A program made the position numbers and the translations under genes. Below the pieces are notes generated by a model. That model worked only from the letters and a program-made list of their open reading frames with translations. It was not told where the DNA came from and did not search any database. A stretch of DNA of 64,000 nucleotides from Bacteroidia bacterium (lineage in GTDB: Bacteria; Bacteroidota; Bacteroidia; J057; JADKCL01), in assembly GCA_020635905.1 (NCBI GenBank), contig JACJYV010000001.1, positions 806,001 to 870,000 of the forward strand, given 5' to 3'. Of this stretch, positions 55,077-63,808 are shown one piece after another (positions within the stretch are counted from its first letter, which is position 1; every line of letters begins with the position of its first letter).

Positions 55077-58000
55077 TTATTCTATGATCAACTTATGCAG
55101 GGTCTCGCCCTGTGAGGTGCCGACCTTGAGCACATAAATGCCCTTGGTAACATTACTGATCTCAATCCGTTTGCGCCACAATCCGCCCGGGTGATCACTT
55201 TGCGTGGTAAAGAGTACTCTTCCCGCCAAATCATTAACGGTCAGGGTCATGGCTTCTTCCTCACCAGGACTGGTCACTTCCACGGTGAATACGCCATTGC
55301 TTGGGTTGGGATAGACATTCACCCCAAATTCTCCCGACCAGGCGCCCATGGGCTCATTTCCATGATCTCCACCAGCCAGCGATTTCTGTCCGGGAACAGT
55401 ATCACAGAAGTCCACATAGACGTCATAGATTTTGGTATTGGCGGTGAAAAGAGAAACGTCCACCCGCAGGGTTTCCGTGGGTGAAACTCCTATGCTGCGC
55501 AACTGGGTGCCATTCTGGTACCAGTACATGCTGCTGATGCGGCGCTCAATCTGAAGGGTATCACCCACAGCCACGGTTCCGTAATTCTGGAAGAAGCCAG
55601 TTTGTTCTTCGCGGATATACAGGTTGCCTTTATTATTATAGAAGGCGTAATCAATCGTGAACTGAGAGGCGTCCGGGTCGGAATTGGAAAGGCCAATGTA
55701 GTAATTGTAGCCAATGCTGTTGACCACATGCACCACTTTTCCATCCACTCCATTGAGCAGTTTGTTATCTGAGCGGGCGCCAGATTGTCCCCAACCATTA
55801 TTGGGTGCAGTACGCATCAGGGTATCGCCAGTGGCTGCGGAGCCAATGAATCCTTCCCAGATGGTTTTGGCATAAATTTCCAGGTCCAGGGTATCGGAAT
55901 GCCCACCCTGATCACCCACAATCACCTGATACTGACCGGGATCCTTGCCTGAAATGGTTTGCGTGGTTTCAAGTGAACTCCAGGCGTAAGTGTAAGGAGG
56001 TTGTCCCCCTGAAACTTCAGCCGTCAGGCTGCCGTTGCTGGCAAAACAGTCTGCATGATCAACTGAGAACCCGGTAATAAAGGAATCAGGGGGCAGAGAA
56101 TCATTACAGAAAGTGGTGAAGTTGTCGTAAAGGGAAACACCTGCATTATAAATGGTTGCATCCACAAACAGTGCCTCACCATTGGTGGTGGCCGTAGTTT
56201 TCAGGAGGGAGCTGTTTTTATAATACATGATGTTATTGCCCACACGGGAAACCTTCAGGGTGTCCCCTTCAACCAGGGTACCTGCATTGGCAAAGTAACT
56301 CGTGTTCTCTTCCCGGATTTTCAGGCTGGCTTTTGCCACGTAGAAGGCATAATCCATGGTGGTTTGCCAGTCGTCAGTATTGGAATTGGAGAGACCAATG
56401 TAATAGAATTTGTCCACACGATGCACCACGTGCCAGAATTCGCCATCCATACCTGGAAGCAGCACCTGATCAGAGCGGGCTCCCACATTCCCCCAGGTAT
56501 TGCCACCCAGAGTACGGGTCAGGGTATCTTCTGAGGAAGTGGCTCCGTGGACCTCGGTCCAGGTAATGCTGTTATACAGGTTGAAGGACAGGTTGTCAAT
56601 ATTTCCGCCATTGTCAGAAACCGTAACCGTGTAAATGCCCGCAGGCAGACTGTCCACCATAGCTGTGGTGTCGCCCGTGCTCCACAGGTAGCTGTAGGGC
56701 GGAATGCCTCCATTCGGGAACACGGTAATGGTTCCTGAAGGTGAATTCAGACAGGAGTTATTGTTTTGCTGAGTTTGAACTGTAAATGGGATGGTAGGTG
56801 GATTTCCCGAACAGAAATCCGTCCACATATTGGTTACGTAGCTGTTTTTCTTGAAAATGGAGATATCAGGACGCAGGGAAATCGCATCGTTGACACTTTT
56901 TGCCCTTACCACGGTTCCGTTCTGCATCCAGTAAAGGATATTTCCCACCCTCGAAATTTCCAGGGTATCTCCTACTCCCACCACGCCAATCACGGTATCC
57001 GTACCAATGGCTTCTCGGATTCTCAACTGCTTTTTATAGACATAGAAAGCATGCTCAATAGAAAGGTTACCCGGATCGATTCCGTCGTTGCTGAGACCGA
57101 AATAGTAGTAATCTTTCACCGTGTGCACCACGTGGCGAAGGGTTCCGTCCGTAAACGCATCCAGATTGCCGTCCCCCGTAGCACCCGCGCTGACCCAGGT
57201 ATTGGTACCTGAAGTCTGAAACAGGGTGTCATTGGATTGGGTTACCCCGATCTGATTGACCCAAACTACAGGTACAAATCCGACCACCACGACGCGATAA
57301 TCGGTCTCAACGCATTTGGATGAATCTTCCACACTGACCAGAACGGTATCGCCCGTATTCAGGGAGGAGGTCATGAAAATATTACTGGGACCGCCCTGCA
57401 TGAGGGTGGAGTTTACATAAAAGTCGTAATTGCCATAGCCGGGAGTCGCGGTAAAGGTCGCGGTATCTCCAAAGCACAGGGTGTCGCCTGAAGAAGCCAG
57501 GGACACAGAAAAGGTATCACCACCAAAGGAAAAGGCGGGAAAGGTAAAATCAGTCCAGTTGGTAACCGTGTAGCGACTGAGAACCGGGGTGTGATTGCTG
57601 GTAAGTACAGCCGCGGGAATGTCCTGCCATTGAGGAACATTCTGCCAGTGGCCCATTTTGGAATAGGCGGCGTCCAGCGAATCGTCGAAATAGGTGGAAA
57701 GAGTGACTGGGTCAGTTCCTGCCAGACGGGTAATGTTGTGATACCAGGCGGGGTTCAGGTCGCAGAAACTTCCATCATTGATCAGGCGGTCAAAGCCCTC
57801 GCTGGTAGGATCTGTAGCAGCCATGCGTACCAGAAATCCCGTGGGAGTGAAAGTGGAAGGGGTAATTTCGACCGGACGATAGCCAATGCCATTCAAAGAA
57901 GATCCCACCGGGTAAAGGTAGGGAGTTAATCCCACCATGGCGCGGGCCAAACCACCTCCCAGAGATGAGCTGATAAAGCCCGTAGTCCGGGTAACGGAGC

Positions 58001-58433
58001 CGGCAGAAAAGTTTTGCACCCCAAAAATGTGAGCGCCAGTATTAAACTCCCGATCGTTGAGATTCAACGAATTGGTCACGCTGGAAGCAATATCCAGGGA
58101 TTTCACCCCGGTTCCTGACAGCGTAAGGTCGTAAAATTCAGTGGTATCCGAACCGCCAATGGCCTGGTTGTCACCTGCAAGTTCGACCGTGCCGGCACTG
58201 CCGTTGATCAGGGTATTATTGCCTGCATTATTCAGGAAATCGCCCCCAACCACCAATTGGCCGGAATTGTCAACGGTTCCACCTGCGGAGTTTTCAAAAT
58301 CACCTCCCACAAACAGGACTGCATTGCCCCCTATCCAGATGTCAGCGCCATCCAGAAACAGGCTTTGGCCTTTAGCAATTCCTGTGAGAGCCAGCAAGGC
58401 TACAAAAAAGATGGCTATTCGGTTAAATTTCAT
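55077..58433 (-). CDS. Large T9SS-secreted repeat protein
   Basis: 1118 residues from ATG 58433 (signal peptide NRIAIFFVALLALTGIAKG). Residues of about 22-310 begin with glycine-rich beta segments (IWIGGNAVLFVGGDFEN). Three long repeats of about 200 residues follow, each pairing a lectin-like domain (HVVHxVxxYYYIGLSNS, YAFYxxKxxLxIRE, GDTLxxxRxGxxxYWxNG) with an SprB-like repeat (PPYSYLWSTGDTT...GIYTVTVSDNGG). The end is a T9SS type A sorting domain (VNVYPNPSNGVF...KGIYVLKV...KLIIE). It is predicted to be displayed on the cell surface. It is the last gene of a three-gene operon (58853, 58457, 55077). Confidence 0.8.
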   Translation of the reverse strand: MKFNRIAIFFVALLALTGIAKGQSLFLDGADIWIGGNAVLFVGGDFENSAGGTVDNSGQLVVGGDFLNNAGNNTLINGSAGTVELAGDNQAIGGSDTTEFYDLTLSGTGVKSLDIASSVTNSLNLNDREFNTGAHIFGVQNFSAGSVTRTTGFISSSLGGGLARAMVGLTPYLYPVGSSLNGIGYRPVEITPSTFTPTGFLVRMAATDPTSEGFDRLINDGSFCDLNPAWYHNITRLAGTDPVTLSTYFDDSLDAAYSKMGHWQNVPQWQDIPAAVLTSNHTPVLSRYTVTNWTDFTFPAFSFGGDTFSVSLASSGDTLCFGDTATFTATPGYGNYDFYVNSTLMQGGPSNIFMTSSLNTGDTVLVSVEDSSKCVETDYRVVVVGFVPVVWVNQIGVTQSNDTLFQTSGTNTWVSAGATGDGNLDAFTDGTLRHVVHTVKDYYYFGLSNDGIDPGNLSIEHAFYVYKKQLRIREAIGTDTVIGVVGVGDTLEISRVGNILYWMQNGTVVRAKSVNDAISLRPDISIFKKNSYVTNMWTDFCSGNPPTIPFTVQTQQNNNSCLNSPSGTITVFPNGGIPPYSYLWSTGDTTAMVDSLPAGIYTVTVSDNGGNIDNLSFNLYNSITWTEVHGATSSEDTLTRTLGGNTWGNVGARSDQVLLPGMDGEFWHVVHRVDKFYYIGLSNSNTDDWQTTMDYAFYVAKASLKIREENTSYFANAGTLVEGDTLKVSRVGNNIMYYKNSSLLKTTATTNGEALFVDATIYNAGVSLYDNFTTFCNDSLPPDSFITGFSVDHADCFASNGSLTAEVSGGQPPYTYAWSSLETTQTISGKDPGQYQVIVGDQGGHSDTLDLEIYAKTIWEGFIGSAATGDTLMRTAPNNGWGQSGARSDNKLLNGVDGKVVHVVNSIGYNYYIGLSNSDPDASQFTIDYAFYNNKGNLYIREEQTGFFQNYGTVAVGDTLQIERRISSMYWYQNGTQLRSIGVSPTETLRVDVSLFTANTKIYDVYVDFCDTVPGQKSLAGGDHGNEPMGAWSGEFGVNVYPNPSNGVFTVEVTSPGEEEAMTLTVNDLAGRVLFTTQSDHPGGLWRKRIEISNVTKGIYVLKVGTSQGETLHKLIIE

Positions 58434-58456
58434 GTCTTTATTTCTTATTGCCCTTT

Positions 58457-58846
58457 TCATGGGGCAACGGTAAATTCAATGATACTTAAAAAGTCCTCGG
58501 CACAACACGTTCTCACCCGTTTGCCTGCAGGCAACCAAAACGGAAATTGGTTGGACGCCGTTGCAGATCCTGCTCCGTAATCTCCCCAATCAAAGTAGTA
58601 ATTACCATCAACGAAAAAGGTGCTCTGGTTTGCCTCATTTGAACAAACGGCAATGTTGATGCTGGTGGTAGCGGTGACCCGGGATTGGAGAAAACTGCAA
58701 ACCTTCCAAACGGTTCCGGGAGGCACGGTGTCTTCAACTGTGGATATGGTCAACACGCGGCTAAATAAAAGGGATTGCCCATTCGTTACACCGAACGTCG
58801 TCAACAGCAGTAAACCCGCCAGCCAGTACGTTGCCACCCTTACCAT
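58457..58846 (-). CDS. Small exported protein, middle gene of a surface-protein operon
   Basis: 129 residues with a signal peptide (TYWLAGLLLLTTFGVTNGQ). The mature part is beta-rich, with FFVDGNYYFDWGDYG and Cys in KVCSFL, AVCSNE and RTCCAED. No family is recognised. It starts 6 bp after the upstream gene's stop and ends 23 bp before the large repeat protein, so the three are almost certainly co-transcribed. It could be a partner or chaperone of the large protein; that is only an inference from linkage. Confidence 0.65.
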   Translation of the reverse strand: MVRVATYWLAGLLLLTTFGVTNGQSLLFSRVLTISTVEDTVPPGTVWKVCSFLQSRVTATTSINIAVCSNEANQSTFFVDGNYYFDWGDYGAGSATASNQFPFWLPAGKRVRTCCAEDFLSIIEFTVAP

Positions 58847-58852
58847 ATTCTT

Positions 58853-59272
58853 TTAAAACCCGTCGCAGGTATAGCAATGGGAATTTCCTCCTCCGCCACC
58901 GCCGCCCGTGGTAGGCGTGGTCCACATCAGGTGACCGTTTCCGTCGGTGGTAAGCACCTGTCCGGAGGTACCGTCAGTCAGGGGGAGTACCCAAATGGTA
59001 TTGGCACCCAGTGAATCCGGAGCCTTAAATCCTACATAATTGGTCCCGTTAATGGAAATTTCCATGAATTGGATCTGACCGGTCTGGCCAGCACCACTAC
59101 CATAAGCGTCGATCAGCAAGGCAGCAGAGGTATCCGGCATGATATGCAGTTTTGCAGCCGGAGTGGTGGTTCCAATTCCCACATTATTGGTTTGGGCATT
59201 TACTGAAAAGCCAAGTATGCAAAGAAAGAGAATCGCAAATACACTGGCTTTCAAAGTAATTTTCAGGTTCAT
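58853..59272 (-). CDS. Exported protein with tail-fibre-like NVGIGTTxPxxKLHI motif
   Basis: 139 residues: a signal peptide (FAILFLCILGFSVNAQ), then NVGIGTTTPAAKLHI, a motif frequent in phage tail-fibre and secreted Bacteroidota proteins that carry intramolecular chaperone (S74) domains elsewhere. Then come LLIDAYGSG, GQIQFMEISINGTNYVGF and WVLPLTDGTSGQVLTTDGNGHLMW, followed by a polyglycine stretch (seven Gly) and a Cys-containing end (HCYTCDGF). It lacks an S74 peptidase domain and a T9SS sorting domain. It is the first gene of the operon. Confidence 0.7.
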   Translation of the reverse strand: MNLKITLKASVFAILFLCILGFSVNAQTNNVGIGTTTPAAKLHIMPDTSAALLIDAYGSGAGQTGQIQFMEISINGTNYVGFKAPDSLGANTIWVLPLTDGTSGQVLTTDGNGHLMWTTPTTGGGGGGGNSHCYTCDGF

Positions 59273-59442
59273 AATTGTACAATTTATTTAAGGTGTGAAG
59301 TTAAAAAGGAAAGATTCCCGAACCAAACCCGGTGGAAAAAAAGGGCTATTTGCAGATAACTTTTTTATTTCCGCGAAAAACAGATATTATCAGGTTCTGA
59401 TAGGGTATTTTGCCCTTATTCAATTCAATTCAGGCGAAGGAA

Positions 59443-61080
59443 ATGGAAAATGAGTTTTCGATATCAGGCATTATCGTGGATCCGGTCAGCCAGGAAATTT
59501 TCAGAGGCAAAATCAGGGTAATTGGAAATACCATTCAGAGCGTTGAAAGATCCCCTGATGCGCCGGATCAGTACATCCTTCCCGGCTTCATTGATGCCCA
59601 CGTTCACGTAGAATCCTCGATGCTGATTCCTTCGGAATTTGCCCGTCTGGCGGTAGTGCACGGCACCGTGGCCACCGTTTCTGACCCGCATGAAATCGGA
59701 AATGTCTGCGGCATGGAAGGCGTACTTTACATGATCGAAAACGGCAAAAAAGTTCCATTCAAATTCAATTTTGGAGCTCCCTCCTGTGTGCCTGCCACCA
59801 AATTTGAAACTGCAGGGGCAGAAATCGGGGTCGCAGACATCCAAACCCTGATGGCCATGCCCGAAATCCGTTACCTGGCCGAAATGATGAATTTTCCGGG
59901 CGTATTGCACGTGGATCCGGAGGTAATGGCTAAAATTGCGGCTGCACATGCGCAGGGAAAGGTGGTGGACGGACATGCTCCCGGGCTGCGCGGAGAAGAG
60001 GCGGCCCGCTATGCCGCGGCGGGAATTTCCACGGATCATGAATGCTTCACCGAGGGCGAAGCCCGCGACAAACTGGCGGCAGGAATGAAAATCCTGATCC
60101 GTGAGGGCTCTGCGGCTAAAAATTTTGAAGCTTTGATCCCTTTGCTGGATGAATTTCCCGACAAAATCATGTTTTGCTCGGACGACAAACACCCCAACGA
60201 TCTGGTTGCAGGGCATATCAACCTGCTGGCGGCCAGGGCAGTAGCCAAAGGAATTGATCCCATGAAGGTGGTGCGGGCTTGTAGCCTGAATGTGGTTCAC
60301 CACTACGGACTTGAGGTGGGCCTGCTGCAGCCGGGCGACCCGGCTGATTTTATCATTTGCAGGGATTTGGTGCATTTCGAAACGAAAGCCACCTACATCA
60401 ACGGGCAAAAAGTGGCCGATAATGGGAAATCCCTGATCGAATCCGTGCCCGAAAGAGTGATCAATCATTTTAAGGCGGAAAAAATTTCGGCCAACGACCT
60501 CGCTGTTCCTGCCAATGGCAAACAGATGCGGGTGATTCAGGTCGAAGACGGACAATTGATTACCCACAAATCCATCCAGTCGCCCAGAGTCGAAAATGGA
60601 ATGATAGTCTCTGATCCTGATCGGGATTTGCTGAAAATGGTGGTCTTCAACCGCCACAAAAAGGCCCCACCTGCGGTGGCTTTTGTGCAAAATTTTGGTT
60701 TCCAAAAAGGCGCCATTGCCAGCACCGTGGCCCACGACAGTCACAATATCATTGCCGTTGGAGTGGATGATCTGGATTTAACCCAGGCCATCAACCTCCT
60801 GGTGGAGGCCGAAGGCGGGGTTTCGCTGGCCTGCGGCGATCTGAGGGAAGTGCTGCCGCTCGAAGTGGGCGGCCTCATGAGCCGCAATAATGGTTACGAA
60901 GTAGCCATTGCCTATGAAAAGCTGGATCAGCAGGCCAAAGGCCTGGGCACCAGGCTGGCAGCCCCCTATATGACCCTTTCATTTTGTGCCCTGCTGGTCA
61001 TTCCCGAGCTGAAACTAAGCGATCTGGGACTTTTTGATGGAAATGAATTTAAATTAATTTCCCTGTTCGAGGGAGCCTGA
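59443..61080 (+). CDS. ade: Adenine deaminase
   Basis: 545 residues from ATG 59443, which has an AAGGA-type site just upstream; an in-frame TTG 11 codons earlier is not needed. An amidohydrolase that converts adenine to hypoxanthine. Signatures: GFIDAHVHVESSM (metal His pair), GTVATVSDPHEIGNV, KVVDGHAPGL, CSDDKHPND, and the C-terminal adenine deaminase domain (STVAHDSHNI, GGVSLACGDLREVLPLEVGGLMS). Four bases separate its stop from the TauE-like permease start, so they form an operon. With the urate genes opposite, it fits purine salvage and breakdown. Confidence 0.93.
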   Translation: MENEFSISGIIVDPVSQEIFRGKIRVIGNTIQSVERSPDAPDQYILPGFIDAHVHVESSMLIPSEFARLAVVHGTVATVSDPHEIGNVCGMEGVLYMIENGKKVPFKFNFGAPSCVPATKFETAGAEIGVADIQTLMAMPEIRYLAEMMNFPGVLHVDPEVMAKIAAAHAQGKVVDGHAPGLRGEEAARYAAAGISTDHECFTEGEARDKLAAGMKILIREGSAAKNFEALIPLLDEFPDKIMFCSDDKHPNDLVAGHINLLAARAVAKGIDPMKVVRACSLNVVHHYGLEVGLLQPGDPADFIICRDLVHFETKATYINGQKVADNGKSLIESVPERVINHFKAEKISANDLAVPANGKQMRVIQVEDGQLITHKSIQSPRVENGMIVSDPDRDLLKMVVFNRHKKAPPAVAFVQNFGFQKGAIASTVAHDSHNIIAVGVDDLDLTQAINLLVEAEGGVSLACGDLREVLPLEVGGLMSRNNGYEVAIAYEKLDQQAKGLGTRLAAPYMTLSFCALLVIPELKLSDLGLFDGNEFKLISLFEGA

Positions 61081-61084
61081 CCTG

Positions 61085-61864
61085 ATGGATTGGAAACTTT
61101 GTATTCTGGCCATTCTGGGCAGCGGCGCGGCCGGATTCATCAATACCCTGGCGGGCAGTGGTTCGGTCATTACCCTGCCCCTGCTGATGGCCCTGGGTCT
61201 GCCGGCAAATATTGCGAATGGCACCAATCGTCTGGGCATTCTGGCCCAAACTTCACTCGCGGTGGTCACTCTTTTCAAAAAGGGCAAACTGAAGCTGAGC
61301 AGGGAATATCTGGTCATTTTGCCCACTTTGCCCGGCGCAATTGCGGGGGCCTTCATCGCGGTGGAAATCGACGAAACGGCTTTGCGCTATTCAATTGGCA
61401 CCATGATGCTGATCATGCTGATTCCCACCCTGCTGAATGCGGAAAAATGGCTGCGCAAAACCACAGAATCTCAAGGGGCCTGGAAAAATCCGCTTTTTCT
61501 GCTCTTTTTTCTGGCAATCGGGGTGTATGGCGGCTTTATTCAGGCAGGGATGGGGGTTATTTCCCTGATTGTGATGGTTTTGTGGATGAAATACGATCTG
61601 GTTACGGCCAACGGAATCAAAAACCTAATGGTTTTTTGCTTTACGGTCCCGGTTTTGGCCATTTTCATCTGGAAAGGCCAGGTCAACTGGCAAATCGGGG
61701 CCCTGATGGTCATCGGGCAGGGTGTGGGTGGCTGGGCGGCAGCCCGCTTCGCCTCAGATTCTCCACAGGCGGTAATCTGGATCAGGAGACTCCTGATCGT
61801 GGTGATTGTGGTCTCGGTGGTGGAAATGTTTGGGCTGCGGGAATGGCTTTTCCAGTATTTCTGA
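61085..61864 (+). CDS. TauE/SafE-family membrane permease
   Basis: 259 residues with eight or so hydrophobic helices. GSGAAGFINTLAGSGSVITLPLLMALG and ANGTNRLGI in the first half and GGFIQAGMGVISLI and ANGIKNLMVF in the second are the duplicated TauE/SafE signature. Family members export sulfite or sulfoacetate or move other organic anions. Tight linkage to adenine deaminase (4 bp) suggests a purine or purine breakdown product instead, but this is inference. Confidence 0.85.
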   Translation: MDWKLCILAILGSGAAGFINTLAGSGSVITLPLLMALGLPANIANGTNRLGILAQTSLAVVTLFKKGKLKLSREYLVILPTLPGAIAGAFIAVEIDETALRYSIGTMMLIMLIPTLLNAEKWLRKTTESQGAWKNPLFLLFFLAIGVYGGFIQAGMGVISLIVMVLWMKYDLVTANGIKNLMVFCFTVPVLAIFIWKGQVNWQIGALMVIGQGVGGWAAARFASDSPQAVIWIRRLLIVVIVVSVVEMFGLREWLFQYF

Positions 61865-61901
61865 ACCCCTGATTCCCTTGTTAATTGTTCATTGTTCTCT
61901 G

Positions 61902-63338
61902 TTAATTGCCTACCCGCCTTCCTTCCAAAATTTTCAAAAAGCTGCGGCTTCTGAATTCTTCAATGGTCAGGCCGGTGCTGGCTGTGGCATCTTCGATGCT
62001 AATGGCGCCAGAATTGATGGCCCTGAGGAAGTAATTGAGGAGGCCCTGCCCGGTGGCGGCGTCATCGAAAATGTCACCCGAAAGGGTGGCGCGGGCCGCT
62101 TTTCCAACAAAGTTGGAGAGGCGGTTGGCGGCTTCGGCGAAGCTTTCCAGGAAAAAAGCAAAGACTGCGGCATAGCGCACGGGTAACTGAGCGGGATTGA
62201 GATCCCAACCCTGGTAGAGGCCCATGTAAAGGGAATGACGGTTGTGGTCGTAGGCCATTTTCCAGGCGCGGTGCACCACCGCGGTATTTTCCCGCACCTG
62301 ATCGGGGGTAAGGTTGGCGCCGCGGTGCGGGCCTACGGGCATGGTGTTGGTGGCTCCGTCAGAGAGGAAAATGCCGGTGTGATTCAGTGCAACTTTGGTC
62401 ATGAGGTGGGCAAAATCGCACACGGGATGGCCCATATCCTGGTACATGGCCGTGATATTATTGGAAGCCGTGTAATCGTAGGTGCCAAAGGCAACCCGGG
62501 TCATGCGGCCTTCACTGGCTTTGACCAGCTTCATGAGGGGATTGGTTCCTTCGGAACTCATCACGGCCTGGGTGGTTTCCACCATCATTTCCATTTTGAG
62601 GCTGCCAGCGGCCAGTTCAGTATTACTTTCGAGGGCTTCGAGCAGGCGTACCATGGCCCGAACCTGTTCGGGAATGGTGACTTTGGGAAGCATGACGATG
62701 AAATTTTCGGGCAGTTTGCCGCCAGTTTCTTTGGAGAGCGCGGTAATGAAAATATCCAGGGTGCGGGCCCCGCGGTGTTTCATTTCTTCGGTAAATGGCT
62801 TGACCCGAATGCCAATGAAGGGGGGCAAGGTGCCGTTTTTCATGCCTTTGGCCACTTCCCGGGCTGCCTGAACGGCAGTTTGGTCTTCCTCTTCGTCGCT
62901 GCGGTTGCCAAAGCCATCCTCAAAATCAATGCGAAAATCTTCGACTGCTTCTCTCTGAAGTTTGCTCACCACGCGGTTGTACACGTCATAAGTCAGCCAG
63001 GCAGGACTGTCATCGCGATTTCCGGCGGAAAGCGCATCCAGTTTTTCCTGCAGAGCCTGAATGGCCAGGGCTTCCGTGGGCAGGTGCTGATGACCTGGCA
63101 ATTGCAGTACGCGGGCCAGCACGGTAAAATCGGGCGCATATTCCTTCAAATTGCGCAAGGCAATCTCGCCCATTTTGGAGGCAGTATCTGCGCTGAACAG
63201 GTCCGCGCCGCCATAGACCGTATGCACAGGCTGGCGATGCTCTGTGTCGCCGGGATAAAGGTGCTGGAAAGCCAGATTGGCGGTACGAAGTTCGTCGAAG
63301 ATGGCGTCGCGGGTATTTTGGGGGATGGAGGTTTTCAT
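61902..63338 (-). CDS. Aldolase/citrate-lyase-like protein (DUF6986 type) in the urate operon
   Basis: 478 residues, no signal peptide. DFRIDFEDGFGNRSDEEED, FIGIRVKPFTEE, FIVMLPKVTIPEQV and KMEMMVETTQAVM recall the metal-binding and substrate strands of HpcH/HpaI aldolases and malyl-CoA lyases. The protein is longer than those, and I believe it belongs to the DUF6986 family. It lies downstream of uraD and uraH on the same strand, 128 bp after uraH's stop. Its reaction is unknown. A role in breaking down an allantoin- or glyoxylate-derived product would fit both fold and position, but is not shown. Confidence 0.7.
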   Translation of the reverse strand: MKTSIPQNTRDAIFDELRTANLAFQHLYPGDTEHRQPVHTVYGGADLFSADTASKMGEIALRNLKEYAPDFTVLARVLQLPGHQHLPTEALAIQALQEKLDALSAGNRDDSPAWLTYDVYNRVVSKLQREAVEDFRIDFEDGFGNRSDEEEDQTAVQAAREVAKGMKNGTLPPFIGIRVKPFTEEMKHRGARTLDIFITALSKETGGKLPENFIVMLPKVTIPEQVRAMVRLLEALESNTELAAGSLKMEMMVETTQAVMSSEGTNPLMKLVKASEGRMTRVAFGTYDYTASNNITAMYQDMGHPVCDFAHLMTKVALNHTGIFLSDGATNTMPVGPHRGANLTPDQVRENTAVVHRAWKMAYDHNRHSLYMGLYQGWDLNPAQLPVRYAAVFAFFLESFAEAANRLSNFVGKAARATLSGDIFDDAATGQGLLNYFLRAINSGAISIEDATASTGLTIEEFRSRSFLKILEGRRVGN

Positions 63339-63354
63339 TTTTTTGTAGGAGTGG

Positions 63355-63425
63355 TAGGAATTAGGAGTTAGGCTTTAGGAGTTGGGAGTTGGGAGTTAGG
63401 TTTTGGGGATTAGGAATTAGGGAAA
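63355..63425. repeat. Low-complexity ggagttag repeats between uraH and the aldolase-like gene
   Basis: Imperfect direct repeats of ttaggagt / gttgggagt over about 70 bp, similar in style to the spacer after gcvP. No hairpin or promoter is recognisable. Confidence 0.6.
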
Positions 63426-63466
63426 AGCACTTGGGGCCGTGGCTCAAAACTCGCAACTAAAAAATT

Positions 63467-63808
63467 TTAGCTTCCACGGTAGGTGGTAAAGCCAAACGGA
63501 CTAAGCAACAGGGGTATATGATAATGGGATTCGTCGCTGATTTCGAAGGTGATCATCACGTAGGGATAAAATGTTTTGATTCCCTGGTTCGAAAAATAGG
63601 TTCCTGACTGAAAAAGCATGCGGTAAACGCCTTTTTCCAGGTGGGTTCCTTCTGGAATGAAGCCGGGGATGCGGCCATCTGCATTGGTGACGCCCTTGGC
63701 AATTTCAATCCATTCGCCTTTGGCAGACTGGTAGCGAAGCAGGGTTTCGATCCCGGCGCCGGGTTTGCCTGAGGAGGTGTCGAGAACGTGGGTGGATATG
63801 GTGATCAT
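63467..63808 (-). CDS. uraH: 5-hydroxyisourate hydrolase
   Basis: 113 residues, a transthyretin-like enzyme that hydrolyses 5-hydroxyisourate to OHCU. Evidence: the N-terminal THVLDTSSGKPGAGI, then HYHIPLLLSPFGFTTYRGS, ending in the YRGS motif that separates these enzymes from transthyretin. There is no signal peptide, so it is cytoplasmic. Its ATG overlaps the uraD stop (ATGA), meaning translational coupling with the next enzyme of the same pathway. Confidence 0.95.
   Translation of the reverse strand: MITISTHVLDTSSGKPGAGIETLLRYQSAKGEWIEIAKGVTNADGRIPGFIPEGTHLEKGVYRMLFQSGTYFSNQGIKTFYPYVMITFEISDESHYHIPLLLSPFGFTTYRGS

Noticed and set aside
59464..60744. 426-codon minus-strand ORF
   Set aside because: Antisense to adenine deaminase, whose motifs are complete; a codon-bias shadow.
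61090..61872. 260-codon ORF overlapping the TauE-like gene in another frame
   Set aside because: The other frame gives a hydrophobic protein with duplicated TauE/SafE signatures; this one is Gly/His/Arg-rich with no membrane segments.
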